DNA from: Archivesica marissinica
Lineage: Eukaryota; Mollusca; Bivalvia; Venerida; Vesicomyidae
Direction of reading: 5' to 3'
Length of the DNA: 64,000 nt
Assembly (NCBI GenBank): GCA_014843695.1
Contig: CM026398.1
Span: 11,727,584-11,791,583 of the forward strand
Numbering within the stretch: the first letter of the stretch is position 1; every line of letters starts with the position of its first letter. Under the pieces are notes generated by a model. The model saw nothing but the letters and a program-made list of their open reading frames with translations. It was not told where the DNA came from and searched no databases. Both the position numbers and the translations under genes were made by a program. Below, piece by piece: positions 34,198 to 43,419 of the stretch.

Positions 34198-34391
34198 GAC
34201 TCAATGATAGCATGTTTGATGGAGATGCTACGACTGATGGAGGAGGAACACTATGATTCACTGTTGCACGTATACCATCGCGGCCACGAACTCAAAACAT
34301 TCCTATTCAACATTCTAGAGGTATTCCAAGTGGTCGTGCACCCTGCAGTGTTCAATCCTGATTGGATCGTTATGAGAATGTTGACAAATAA
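34198..34391 (+). CDS. DOCK3/4: DOCK family GEF, exon C
   Basis: The exon is 194 bp after the acceptor ATATTGCAG (ends 34197) and ends at the donor AA|GTAAGT (34392). It has 64 codons plus two bases (phase 2). The product begins DSMIACLMEMLRLMEEEHYD and includes KTFLFNILEVFQ and NPDWIVMRMLTN. The last stretch matches the DOCK3/4 signature of a conserved Asp-Trp followed by V-M-R-hydrophobic-L-T. This places the exon in the helical region preceding DHR-2. The intron before it is about 10.7 kb and holds the LINE. Confidence 0.93.
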
Positions 34392-34468
34392 GTAAGTTTA
34401 AGATTACCTGTCAGTCTTCAGTTTAAGTTTAACTGCGCACAGCACAGTCATGTCTGTCTTAAGCAGCC

Positions 34469-34847
34469 AGTTGAGTTAAGAACTTAAAGCGGCCAGTTGA
34501 GTTAAGAACTTAAAGCGGCCAGTTGAGTTAAGGGCCAGTTGAGTTAAGAACTTAAAGCGGCCAGTTGAATTAAGAACTTAAAGCGGCCAGTTGAGTTAAG
34601 AACTTAAAGCGGCCAGTTGAGTTAAGAACTTAAAGCGGCCAGTTGAGTTAAGAACTTAAAGCGGCCAGTTGAGTTAAGAACTTAAAGCGGCCAGTTGAGT
34701 TAAGAACTTAAAGCGGCCAGTTGAGTTAAGAACTTAAAGCGGCCAGTTGAGTTAAGAACTTAAAGCGGCCAGTTGAGTTAAGAACTTAAAGCGGCCAGTT
34801 GAGTTAAGAACTTAAAGCGGCCAGTTGAGTTAAGAACTTAAAGCGGC
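34469..34847. repeat. 26-bp minisatellite, about 14 units
   Basis: The unit is GGCCAGTTGAGTTAAGAACT plus TAAAGC. It is highly homogeneous, with one truncated unit near 34520. It starts about 80 bp after the exon C donor. Confidence 0.97.
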
Positions 34848-35154
34848 TGCTTATCCAGATTATCCAATTTGTATTGTATACTTAAAAGCAAAAGAAACAC
34901 GACCCTATATATGTGTGAATATTTAATACCCAACGTTGAATTTCATCACATATTTATTAATTACATGAAATGAGTCTATGCACTAGACAATCACCTAAAA
35001 AGAATCCATTTCTCACAGTTTCATGTATTAATCCACAGTTAATGTGTATCAACAGATAAATGTTTGAAATATATAGAGTATGTACACAGGAAATAAAACT
35101 ACAACGCTTATGGTTAGTTGTATAATACCGTGTCTCATTTATATGAAAAAGTTG
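34848..35154. other. Spacer in the C-D intron
   Basis: This is AT-rich sequence between two arrays. No feature is recognised. Confidence 0.6.
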
Positions 35155-36850
35155 AAATCACACTTTGTAATTGACTGATGAAATATCACTTTGTAATTGA
35201 CTGATGAAATATCACTTTGTAATTGACTGATGAAATATCACTTTGTAATTGACTGATGAAATATCACTTTGTAATTGACTGATGAAATATCACCATGTAA
35301 TTGACTGATGAAATATCACTTTGTAATTGACTGATGAAATATCACCATGTAATTGACTGATGAAATATCACTTTGTAATTGACTGATGAAATATCACCAT
35401 GTAATTGACTGATGAAATATCACCATGTAATTGACTGATGAAATATCACCATGTAATTGACTGATGAAATATCACCATGTAATTGACTGATGAAATATCA
35501 CCATGTAATTGACTGATGAAATATCACCATGTAATTGACTGATGAAATATCACTTTGTAATTGACTGATGAAATATCACCATGTAATTGACTGATGAAAT
35601 TGTAATTGCCTGTTGAAATATCACCATGTAATTGCCTGATGAAATTGTAATTGCCTGTTGAAATATCACTTTGTAATTGCCTGATGAAATATCACATTGT
35701 AATTGCCTTATGAAATCTTACCTTGTAATTGCCTGATGAAATCACACCTTGTAATTGCCTGATGAAATATCACATTGTAATTGCCTTATGAAATCTTACC
35801 TTGTAATTGCCTGAGGAAATCTTACCTTGTAATTGCCTGATGAAATCTCACCTTGTAATTACCTGATAAAATGTCACCTTGTAATTACCTGATAAAATGT
35901 CACCTTGTAATTGCCTTATGAAATCTCACCTTGTAATTACCTGATGAAATCTCACCTTGTAATTGCCTGATGAAATCTCACCTTGTAATTACCTGATGAA
36001 ATCTTACCTTGTAATTACCTGATGAAATCTCACCTTGTAATTACCTGATGAAATCTCACCTTGTAATTACCTGATGAAATCTCACCTTGTAATTACCTGA
36101 TGAAATCTCACCTTGTAATTACCTGATGAAATCTCACCTTGTAATTACCTGATGAAATCTTACCTTGTAATTACCTGATGAAATCTTACCTTGTAATTAC
36201 CTGATGAAATCTTACCTTGTAATTACCTGATGAAATCTTACCTTGTAATTACCTGATGAAATCTTACCTTGTAATTACCTGATGAAATGTCACCTTGTAA
36301 TTACCTGATGAAATGTCACCTTGTAATTCCTGATGAAATTCACCTTGTAATTACCTGATGAAATCTCACCTTGTAATTACCTGATGAAATCTCACCTTGT
36401 AATTACCTGATGAAATCTTACCTTGTAATTACCTGATGAAATCTTACCTTGTAATTACCTGATGAAATCTACCTTGTAATTACCTGATGAAATCTTACCT
36501 TGTAATTACCTGATGAAATCTTACCTTGTAATTACCTGATGAAATCTACCTGTAATTACCTGATGAAATTCACCTTGTAATTGTCACCTTGTAATTACCT
36601 GATGAAATCTCACCTTGTAATTGCCTGATGAAATCTCACCTTGTAATTGCCTGATGAAATCTCACCTTGTAATTACCTGATGAAATCTTACCTTGTAATT
36701 ACCTGATGAAATCTTACCTTGTAATTACCTGAAGAAATCTTACCTTGTAATTACCTGATGAAATCTTACCTTGTAATTACCTGATGAAATCTTACCTTGT
36801 AATTACCTGATGAAATGTCACCTTGTAATTACCTGATGAAATGTCACCTT
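35155..36850. repeat. 26-bp minisatellite with a sequence gradient, about 65 units
   Basis: The unit is about TGATGAAATCTCACCTTGTA plus ATTACC. The left third has ATCAC(TTT/CAT)GTAATTGAC, the middle has TTGCC, and the right part has CACCTTGTAATTACC or TTACCTTGTAATTACC. The unit type shifts gradually along the array, ending 56 bp before exon D. Confidence 0.96.
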
Positions 36851-36906
36851 GAAAAAAGGATTTGAAGCAACATGAAGTCGTTAATAATTATTTGCCAAAT
36901 TTTCAG

Positions 36907-36985
36907 TGTTGTGTTTACGTCCATGGAATATTTCTCGGATGCTCTGAAGAAAAACTTCATGTCGATGAACAAGTTTGATCACCAG
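36907..36985 (+). CDS. DOCK3/4: DOCK family GEF, exon D
   Basis: The exon is 79 bp. The acceptor AATTTTCAG ends at 36906 and the donor CAG|GTAAGA starts at 36986. Its first base completes the split Asn codon from exon C, and 26 codons follow (VVFTSMEYFSDALKKNFMS...NKFDHQ), ending in phase 0. The A-L-x-K-N-F core is typical of DOCK3/4 at this position. No problem is seen in the frame or splice sites. Confidence 0.93.
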
Positions 36986-37002
36986 GTAAGATTCTGTACA
37001 AT

Positions 37003-37351
37003 TGATTATTACCTGCAGACAAAGGGCTGTGTGATTATTACCTGCAGACAAAGGGCTGTGTGATTATTACCTGCAGACAAAGGGCTGTGTGATTATTACC
37101 TGTAGACAAAGGGCTGTGTGATTATTACCTGTAGACAAAGGGCTGTGTGATTATTACCTGCAGACAAAGGGCTGTGTGATTATTACCTGCAGACAAAGGG
37201 CTGTGTGATTATTACCTGTAGACAAAGGACTGTGTGATTATTACCTGCAGACAAAGGGCTGTGTGATTATTACCTGCAGACAAAGGGCTGTGTGATTATT
37301 ACCTGTAGACAAAGGGCTGTGTGATTATTACCTGCAGACAAAGGGCTGTGA
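37003..37351. repeat. 29-bp minisatellite, about 12 units
   Basis: The unit is ATTATTACCTGCAGACAAAG plus GGCTGTGTG. It begins only 17 bp after the exon D donor but does not contain a copy of it. Confidence 0.97.
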
Positions 37352-37390
37352 TTTGTGCACTAATGGTAGCCTAAATACCACAATATTGTT

Positions 37391-37730
37391 TTCTAATTAG
37401 CAGGGATAATTCTAGAGGGCGATGTGGGCGAAATAGTCGCCCTAGGGACCCTGACTTCGCCCTCTGGGGGTCCGGTCCCACTAAACCATTAAAAAAAATT
37501 AAAAAAAATAAAAACATTTGTTGGTTTTTACGATTTTCAAACAAAATGTTGTCTAGTAAGATACACTGGCTCATTATAAAGCACTCCTATTCAAATGTTG
37601 TATTTAATGGTTGTACTGTGCATTTTAACCCTATTTTGCAGAATTATATTAAAGAACACCATTTAAGGAAGCGATCATGCGCTTTCTCACTTCTCCCAAA
37701 AATTCTGACCTAGAATTAACTCTGAATTAG
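37391..37730 (+). repeat. Dispersed repeat, copy 1
   Basis: The sequence from CAGGGATAATTCTAGAGGGC to the end of this interval is found in inverse orientation at 59826-60125. Shared blocks include GGGCGATGTGGGCGAAAT, CTAGGGACCCTGACTT and AAGGAAGCGATCATGCGC. No ends or coding sequence are clear, so it is an unclassified interspersed element. Confidence 0.8.
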
Positions 37731-38118
37731 GCGTAATATGTTTGTTCACTATTACCCTATATACTAGACCACAATTCCACCTCACTCGTAAGTCAAGATG
37801 GTACTTCGGCGGGGGTGTTCAGAAGAATTCAATTCCTTAAAATCTCTCTCGATGTACATGTTGTTATGATAAATGGGTGAGATAAATGTACACATTAATT
37901 GATGGAATATTAATCATATTTAGTACAAATATTTATCTTGACGCCCTACCAAATATTGTGTGAATCCATTAGTAGCTCAAGAGTTACTTCCCTTGAAATG
38001 CTCGGCCAATATCTTGAAGAAAATAATATTGATGTTATTTAGTAGTTATATTTCGATTTCTAAGAAAAATCAGCTCTGCTGGGATATAAATTCACTGCTC
38101 CTTGTTTTATAGCATTAT

Positions 38119-38404
38119 ACAGACGGATCTGTAGTCCAGTGGTAACACGCTGGACTGGTAATCCAGGGATCGCAGGTTCGATACCCCGTCTGACCCTAAT
38201 AAAATTAACAGTCTTTCAGATGAGACGTTAAACCGAGGTCTCGTGTTGGTGCTTTACACTGTGCACGTAAAAGAACCAGAGGAGATTCTGGAATGGATCT
38301 CTGTCTGTATCATTGCACTATCCTCCAAAATCTAAAATAACTAATCTCTTCAGGCGGCGTCGCTCATATTGGCAACTGGTAGCGACGATAAATAAACGTA
38401 AAAA
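38119..38404 (+). mobile_element. tRNA-Thr-like SINE, forward copy
   Basis: This is a full-length family member with A box (TAGTCCAGTGGTAACACG), GGT anticodon loop, B box GGTTCGATACC, conserved body and tail (GCGACGATAAATAAACGTAAAA). It lies in the D-E intron, about 170 bp before exon E. Confidence 0.9.
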
Positions 38405-38572
38405 CATTATTGCATTATGTTTCTGCAAAGAGTTCTGACAATGGAACTCATGTACACAGTCATTATGATGATCTTATGACATTGTGGTATAGAAACAATA
38501 GAAATACTTAACATAGTTAATTAATTATCGGACATCTGCCCACCTCTGCAGATAAATTTGTTTCTATTATAG

Positions 38573-38673
38573 GTGTGGGTGAGTTATTTCCAGCTTGCTG
38601 TCTCATTCATTACCCAGCCCAGTCTACAACTACACGCATACTCGGAGATGAAAGCGCAAGCAATTAGAGACAG
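38573..38673 (+). CDS. DOCK3/4: DOCK family GEF, exon E
   Basis: The exon is 101 bp between the acceptor TTTCTATTATAG (ends 38572) and the donor ACAG|GTAATG at 38674. The product begins VWVSYFQLAVSFITQPSLQL and ends with RD plus two bases of a split Arg codon. The W-x-x-Y-F-x-L-A-V-x-F-x-x-Q-x-S-L-Q-L pattern is a hallmark of DOCK-A/B proteins and fits DOCK3/4 best. The last 19 bases of the exon belong to the unit of the following minisatellite. Confidence 0.96.
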
Positions 38674-38885
38674 GTAATGAATTACGTCTATAACACCATT
38701 ATTAGCGCAAACAATTAGAGACAGGTAATGAATTACGTCTATAACAATTAGAGACAAGTAATGAATTACGTCTATAACAATTAGAGACAGGTAATGAATT
38801 ACGTGTATAACAATTAGAGATAGGTAATGAATTACGTGTATAACAATTAGAGACAGGTAATGAATTACGTCTATTACACCATTAT
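38655..38885. repeat. 33-bp minisatellite made of the exon E 3' end plus its splice donor
   Basis: The unit is CAATTAGAGACAGGTAATGA plus ATTACGTCTATAA. Its first 13 bases are the last bases of exon E and the following GTAATG is the exon E donor. Copies start at 38661 (the real exon), 38712, 38745, 38778, 38811 and 38844, placing donor-like GT at 38674, 38725, 38758, 38791, 38824 and 38857. The first spacing is 51 bp and the rest exactly 33 bp. The copy at 38745 has GACAA|GTAATG and that at 38811 GATAG|GTAATG. Confidence 0.93.
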
Positions 38886-38949
38886 TAGCTTGCCTCACAC
38901 AAATATGGGTTGAGTGAACTTGTGTGACCAGTTTATTAATTAACAAACT

Positions 38950-40116
38950 ATGTTTGCTTTATGCCAGGTACCAGGATGTTGTGTGATTAATAAACATACT
39001 GTATGTATGCTTTATGCCAGGTACCAGGATGTAGTGTGATTAATAAACATACTGTATGTTTGCTTTATGCCAGGTACCAGGATGTAGTATGATTAATAAC
39101 ATACTGTATGTTTGCTTTATGCCAAGTACCAGGATGTAGTGTGATTAATAACATACTGTATGTATGCTTTATGCCAAGTACCAGGATGTAGTGTGATTAA
39201 TAAACATACTGTATGTTTGCTTTATGCCAGGTACCAGGATGTAGTGTGATTAATAAACATACTGTATGTATGCTTTATGCCAGGTACCAGGATGTAGTGT
39301 GATTTATGCCAGGTACCAGGATGTAGTGTGATTAATAAACATACTGTATGTTTGCTTTATGCCAGGTACCAGGATGTAGTATGATTAATAACATACTGTA
39401 TGTATGCTTTATGCCAAGTACCAGGATGTAGTGTGATTAATTAACATACTGTATGTATGCTTTATGCCAGGTACCAGGATGTAGTGTGATTAATAAACAT
39501 ACTGTATGTATGCTTTATGCCAGGTACCAGGATGTAGTGTGATGTATGCCAGGTACCAGGATGTAGTGTGATTAATAAACATACTGTATGTATGCTTTAT
39601 GCCAGGTACCAGGATGTAGTGTGATTAATAAACATACTGTATGTTTGCTTTATGCCAGGTAACAGGATGTAGTGTGATTAATAAACATACTGTATGTTTG
39701 CTTTATGCCAGGTACCAGGATGTAGTGTGATTTATGCCAGGTACCAGGATGCAGTGTGATTAATAAACATACTGTATGTATGCTTTATGCCAGGTACCAG
39801 GATGTAGTGTGATTGATAAACATACTGTATGTTTGCTTTATGCCAGGTACCAGGATGTAGTGTGATTAATAAACATACTGTATGTTTGCTTTATGCCAGG
39901 TACCAGGATGTAGTGTGATTTATGCCAGGTACCAGGATGTAGTGTGATTAATAAACATACTGTATGTATGATTTATGCCAGGTACCAGGATGTAGTGTGA
40001 TTTATGCCAGGTACCAGGATGTAGTGTGATTAATAAACATACTGTATGTATGCTTTATGCCAGATACCAGGATGTAGTGTGACTAATTAACATACTATAT
40101 GTTTTCTTTATGCCAG
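38950..40116. repeat. 53-bp minisatellite made of the exon F splice acceptor and first exon bases
   Basis: The unit is AGGTACCAGGATGTAGTGTG, ATTAATAAACATACTGTATG, TTTGCTTTATGCC, with a 28-bp short form in places. The part CTTTATGCCAG|GTACCAGGAT is the acceptor and first 10 bases of exon F. About 24 copies precede the real junction at 40116/40117. In the copies the exon-like part reads into TGA after GTACCAGGATGTAGTG, and the real exon continues ATGCGAGTA instead. A few copies have lost the perfect AG|GT (GCCAAG, CCAGAT). Confidence 0.95.
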
Positions 40117-40324
40117 GTACCAGGATATGCGAGTACTGATGGGGGTTCAGGTCGAGACCCACTGGAATTCGCTGAATGTACATAAAAAGCATTTTATTCC
40201 TGATATGGTTGGACCGTTTCTCGAATTGACCTTGGTTCCTGAGGAGGATGTGCGTAAAGTCACCTTGCCTATCATATTTGATATGATGGAATGGGACCAG
40301 AAACTCCACGGAAATTTCAAACAG
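40117..40324 (+). CDS. DOCK3/4: DOCK family GEF, exon F
   Basis: The exon is 208 bp. The acceptor CTTTATGCCAG ends at 40116 and the donor ACAG|GTACAC starts at 40325. The first base completes the Arg codon split from exon E, then 69 codons follow. Key stretches are YQDMRVLMGVQVETHW, HFIPDMVGPFLELTLVPEED and MEWDQKLHGNFKQ, ending in phase 0. The F-I-P-x-M-V/I-G-P-F-L-x-x-T-L-V-P motif and the M-x-W-x-Q-x-x-x-G-N-F-K-Q end are diagnostic of DOCK3/4 rather than DOCK1/2/5. The real acceptor is preceded by about 24 tandem look-alikes. Confidence 0.97.
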
Positions 40325-40388
40325 GTACACATGAAGCAGTTGATCATGTTTAGCTTGTACTAATCTACTCTCAGTCGTGATAATCATG

Positions 40389-40391
<3 letters not shown>

Positions 40392-40464
<73 letters not shown>

Positions 40465-40500
40465 TCTCTCTTCTCTCTCTCTCTCCTCTCTCCTCTCTCG
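40392..40500. repeat. (TC)n microsatellite
   Basis: A nearly pure TC tract of about 65 bp passes into TTCTC variants. It lies about 67 bp downstream of the exon F donor on the transcribed sense, so the pre-mRNA carries a long CU tract there. Confidence 0.98.
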
Positions 40501-40753
40501 CTTTAACAACTACACCTTAGTTACCCATTGTTCACTTTTTTGTTGTATGCACTCATTCTTAAGGGACACACTGTATATAAAGATAATCGAACTGAAGTAA
40601 TATGTATACTATTAAAAACCAAAAAAATGTCGAAATATGTATCAACTAAATGTATATGCAATAAAGAAATAAATGAGGTTACCCGGATAGGGGCCTCAAA
40701 ATGAAAAAGGAAAAAAAAAAGTGTGGATATAAGTGTCCTACCTAAGGACACCA

Positions 40754-41756
40754 TGACCATGGTTCTGTCAGGGCTTCACCATGACCATGGTTCTGTCAGG
40801 GCTTCACCATGACCATGGTTCTGGCAGGGCTTCACCATGACCATGGTTCTGTCAGGGCTTCACCATGACCGTGGTTCTAGCAGGGCTTCACCATGACCAT
40901 GGTTCTGTCAGGGCTTCACCATGACCGTGGTTCTAGCAGGGCTTCACCATGACCGTGGTTCTAGTGGGGCTTCACCATGACCCTGGTTCTAGTGGGGCTT
41001 CACCATGACCCTGGTTCTAGTGGGGCTTCACCATGACCCTGGTTCTAGCGGGGCTTCACCATGACCGTGGTTCTAGCGGGGCTTCACCATGACCATGGTT
41101 CTGTCAGGGCTTCACCATGACCGTGGTTCTAGCAGGGCTTCACCATGACCGTGGTTCTAGCGTGGCTTCACCATGACCATGGTTCTGTCAGGGCTTCACC
41201 ATGACCGTGGTTCTAGCGTGGCTTCACCATGACCGTGGTTCTAGCGTGGCTTCACCATGACCGTGGTTCTAGCGTGGCTTCACCATGACCGTGGTTCTAG
41301 CGTGGCTTCACCATGACCGTGGTTCTAGCGTGGCTTCACCATGACCGTGGTTCTAGCGTGGCTTCACCATGACCGTGGTTCTAGCGGGGCTTCACCATGA
41401 CCGTGGTTCTGTCAGGGCTTCACCATGACCGTGGTTCTAGTGGGCTTCACCATGACCGTGGTTCTAGTGGGGCTTCACCATGACCGTGGTTCTAGTGGGG
41501 CTTCACCATGACCGTGGTTCTAGTGGGGCTTCACCATGACCGTGGTTCTAGTGGGGCTTCACCATGACCGTGGTTCTAGTGGGGCTTCACCATGACCGTG
41601 GTTCTAGTGGGGCTTCACCATGACCGTGGTTCTAGTGGGGCTTCACCATGACCGTGGTTCTAGTGGGGCTTCACCATGACCGTGGTTCTAATGGGGCTTC
41701 ACCATGACCGTGGTTCTGTCAGGGCTTCACCATGACCGTGGTTCTGGTGGGGCTTC
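40754..41756. repeat. 28-bp minisatellite, about 36 units
   Basis: The unit is ACCATGACCGTGGTTCTAGT plus GGGGCTTC. Variant blocks are grouped: GTCAGGG on the left, AGCGTGG in the middle, AGTGGGG on the right. This suggests block-wise duplication. Confidence 0.97.
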
Positions 41757-41909
41757 AACTCACAACCCACTAGGTAACAAGATGGACATTGTTTCCATTA
41801 CCCCACGGAGGAGGGACATTCCTTTTCATTAGAATCAAACTGTTGGTTCTCCATACAGTCGCACCTGTTAATCAGCCAGCCAAGGGAGTGATACAATGGG
41901 GGTCAGGTT

Positions 41910-42420
41910 GGCTTCTTAATACAGGTTGGCTTCTTAATACAGGTTGGTTTCTTAATACAGGTGTGTTGATTACTACAGGTTGTCTGCTTAATACAGGTGT
42001 GTTGATTACTACAGGTTGTCTGCTTAAAATACAGGTTGGCTGCTTAATACAGGTGTGTTGATTACTACAGGTTGTCTGCTTAAAATACAGGTTGGCTGCT
42101 TAATACAGGTGTGTTGATTACTATAGGTTGTCTGCTTAAAATACAGGTTGGCTACTTAATACAGGTTGTCTGCTTAATACAGGTTGTCTGCTTAATACAA
42201 GTTGGCTGATTGATACAGGTTGGCTGCTTAATACAGGTTGTCTGCTTAATACAAGTTGGCTGATTGATACAGGTTGTCTGCTTAAAATACAGGTTGGCTG
42301 CTTAATACAGGTTGTCTGCTTAATACAAGTTGGCTGATTGATACAGGTTGTCTGCTTAAACTACAGGTTGGCTGCTTAATACAGGTTGTCTGCTTAATAC
42401 AGGTTGTCTGTTTCATGCAA
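41910..42420. repeat. 16-19-bp irregular minisatellite
   Basis: The unit is about GGTTGGCTGCTTAATACA, with variants GTCTGC, AAAATACA and GTGTTGATTACTACA. The unit length is irregular and a higher-order pattern of three to four units is visible. No coding signal is seen. Confidence 0.9.
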
Positions 42421-42448
42421 GTTGGCACATTGGTAGAGGTGACCACTA

Positions 42449-42550
42449 GCACAGGTTTGACTGTATATTGATGTACTTACAGGTTGAAGTTTGACTGTAT
42501 ATTGATGTACTTACAGGTTGAAGTTTGACTGTATATTGATGTACTTACAG
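42449..42550. repeat. 34-bp repeat made of the exon G splice acceptor, 3 units
   Basis: The unit is GTTGAAGTTTGACTGTATAT plus TGATGTACTTACAG. The junction TACTTACAG|GTTGAAG occurs three times, ending at 42482, 42516 and 42550, and only the last leads into open exon sequence. In the two decoys the exon-like part reads GTT GAA GTT TGA, a stop at the fourth codon. The real exon reads GTT GAA GCC TCA. Confidence 0.92.
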
Positions 42551-42639
42551 GTTGAAGCCTCACTTATAGAGAAATTGGACTATTTCTTCACGCAGCAGCT
42601 CATGGGAGATACGTGTTATAAGGACCTATTTAAACAAAT
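42551..42639 (+). CDS. DOCK3/4: DOCK family GEF, exon G
   Basis: The exon is 89 bp after the acceptor GTACTTACAG, with the donor AAAT|GTAAGA at 42640. It has 29 codons plus two bases, phase 2. The product is VEASLIEKLDYFFTQQLMGD followed by TCYKDLFKQ. The V-E-A-x-L-I-x-K-L-D start directly continues the NFKQ end of exon F, as in DOCK3/4, and D-x-x-Y-x-x-L-F is the expected end. The next exon, which should continue toward the DHR-2 domain, was not found in the remaining 21 kb. Confidence 0.95.
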
Positions 42640-42742
42640 GTAAGATAATCTTATACAATTACCATATAAATACTCAGCTGCTGGCAAATCCTGGATCAGC
42701 CTCAGTGCTTAGCAGATCAATCATTTACCATCCATACTCACC

Positions 42743-43198
42743 TATAAGGCCATCTTGCCTATAAGACCATCTCACCTATAAGACCATCTCACCTATAAGA
42801 CCATCTCACCTATAAGACCATCTCACCTATAAGACCATCTCACCTATAAGACCATCTCGCCTATAAGACCATCTCCCCTATAAGACCATCTCACCTATAA
42901 GACCATCTCGCCTATAAGACCATCTCACCTATAAGACCATCTCACCTATAAGACCATCTCGCCTATAAGACCATCTCGCCTATAAGGCCAAGGCCATCTC
43001 ACCTATAAGACCATCCTGCCTATAAGACCATCTCACCTATAAGGCCATCTCACCTATAAGACCATCTCGCCTATAAGACCATCTCACCTATAAGGCCATC
43101 TCACCTATAAGACCATCTCGCCTATAAGACCATCTTGCCTATAAGGCCATACTCGCCTATAAGACCATCTCGCCTATAAGGCCATCTCGTCTATAAGA
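42743..43198. repeat. 17-bp minisatellite, about 27 units
   Basis: The unit is CCTATAAGACCATCTCA, with variants TCTCG, TCTTG and AAGGCC. It starts about 100 bp after the exon G donor. Confidence 0.97.
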
Positions 43199-43419
43199 CG
43201 ACCCTCCCCTACTTTGGTCCTGAAAGCTGTGGGATTTGGCATGCACTCGCATATAAGACTGGTTGATCAAATGGACAGCAGACCATGAATAAATTGCATG
43301 TTTGTCCAGTGCAAGTTGAAGAAATGTTCAGTGTCGGAGTGCTTTCTTTTCTAAAACCTAATTATGGATACCATTTAACACATGTTTTAGAAAACTATGT
43401 TTTCTATGGAGTATTATTG

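Noticed and set aside
40392..40500. Polypyrimidine tract of a nearby acceptor
   Set aside because: No AG with open DOCK-like sequence follows. The next exon begins at 42551 with its own acceptor.
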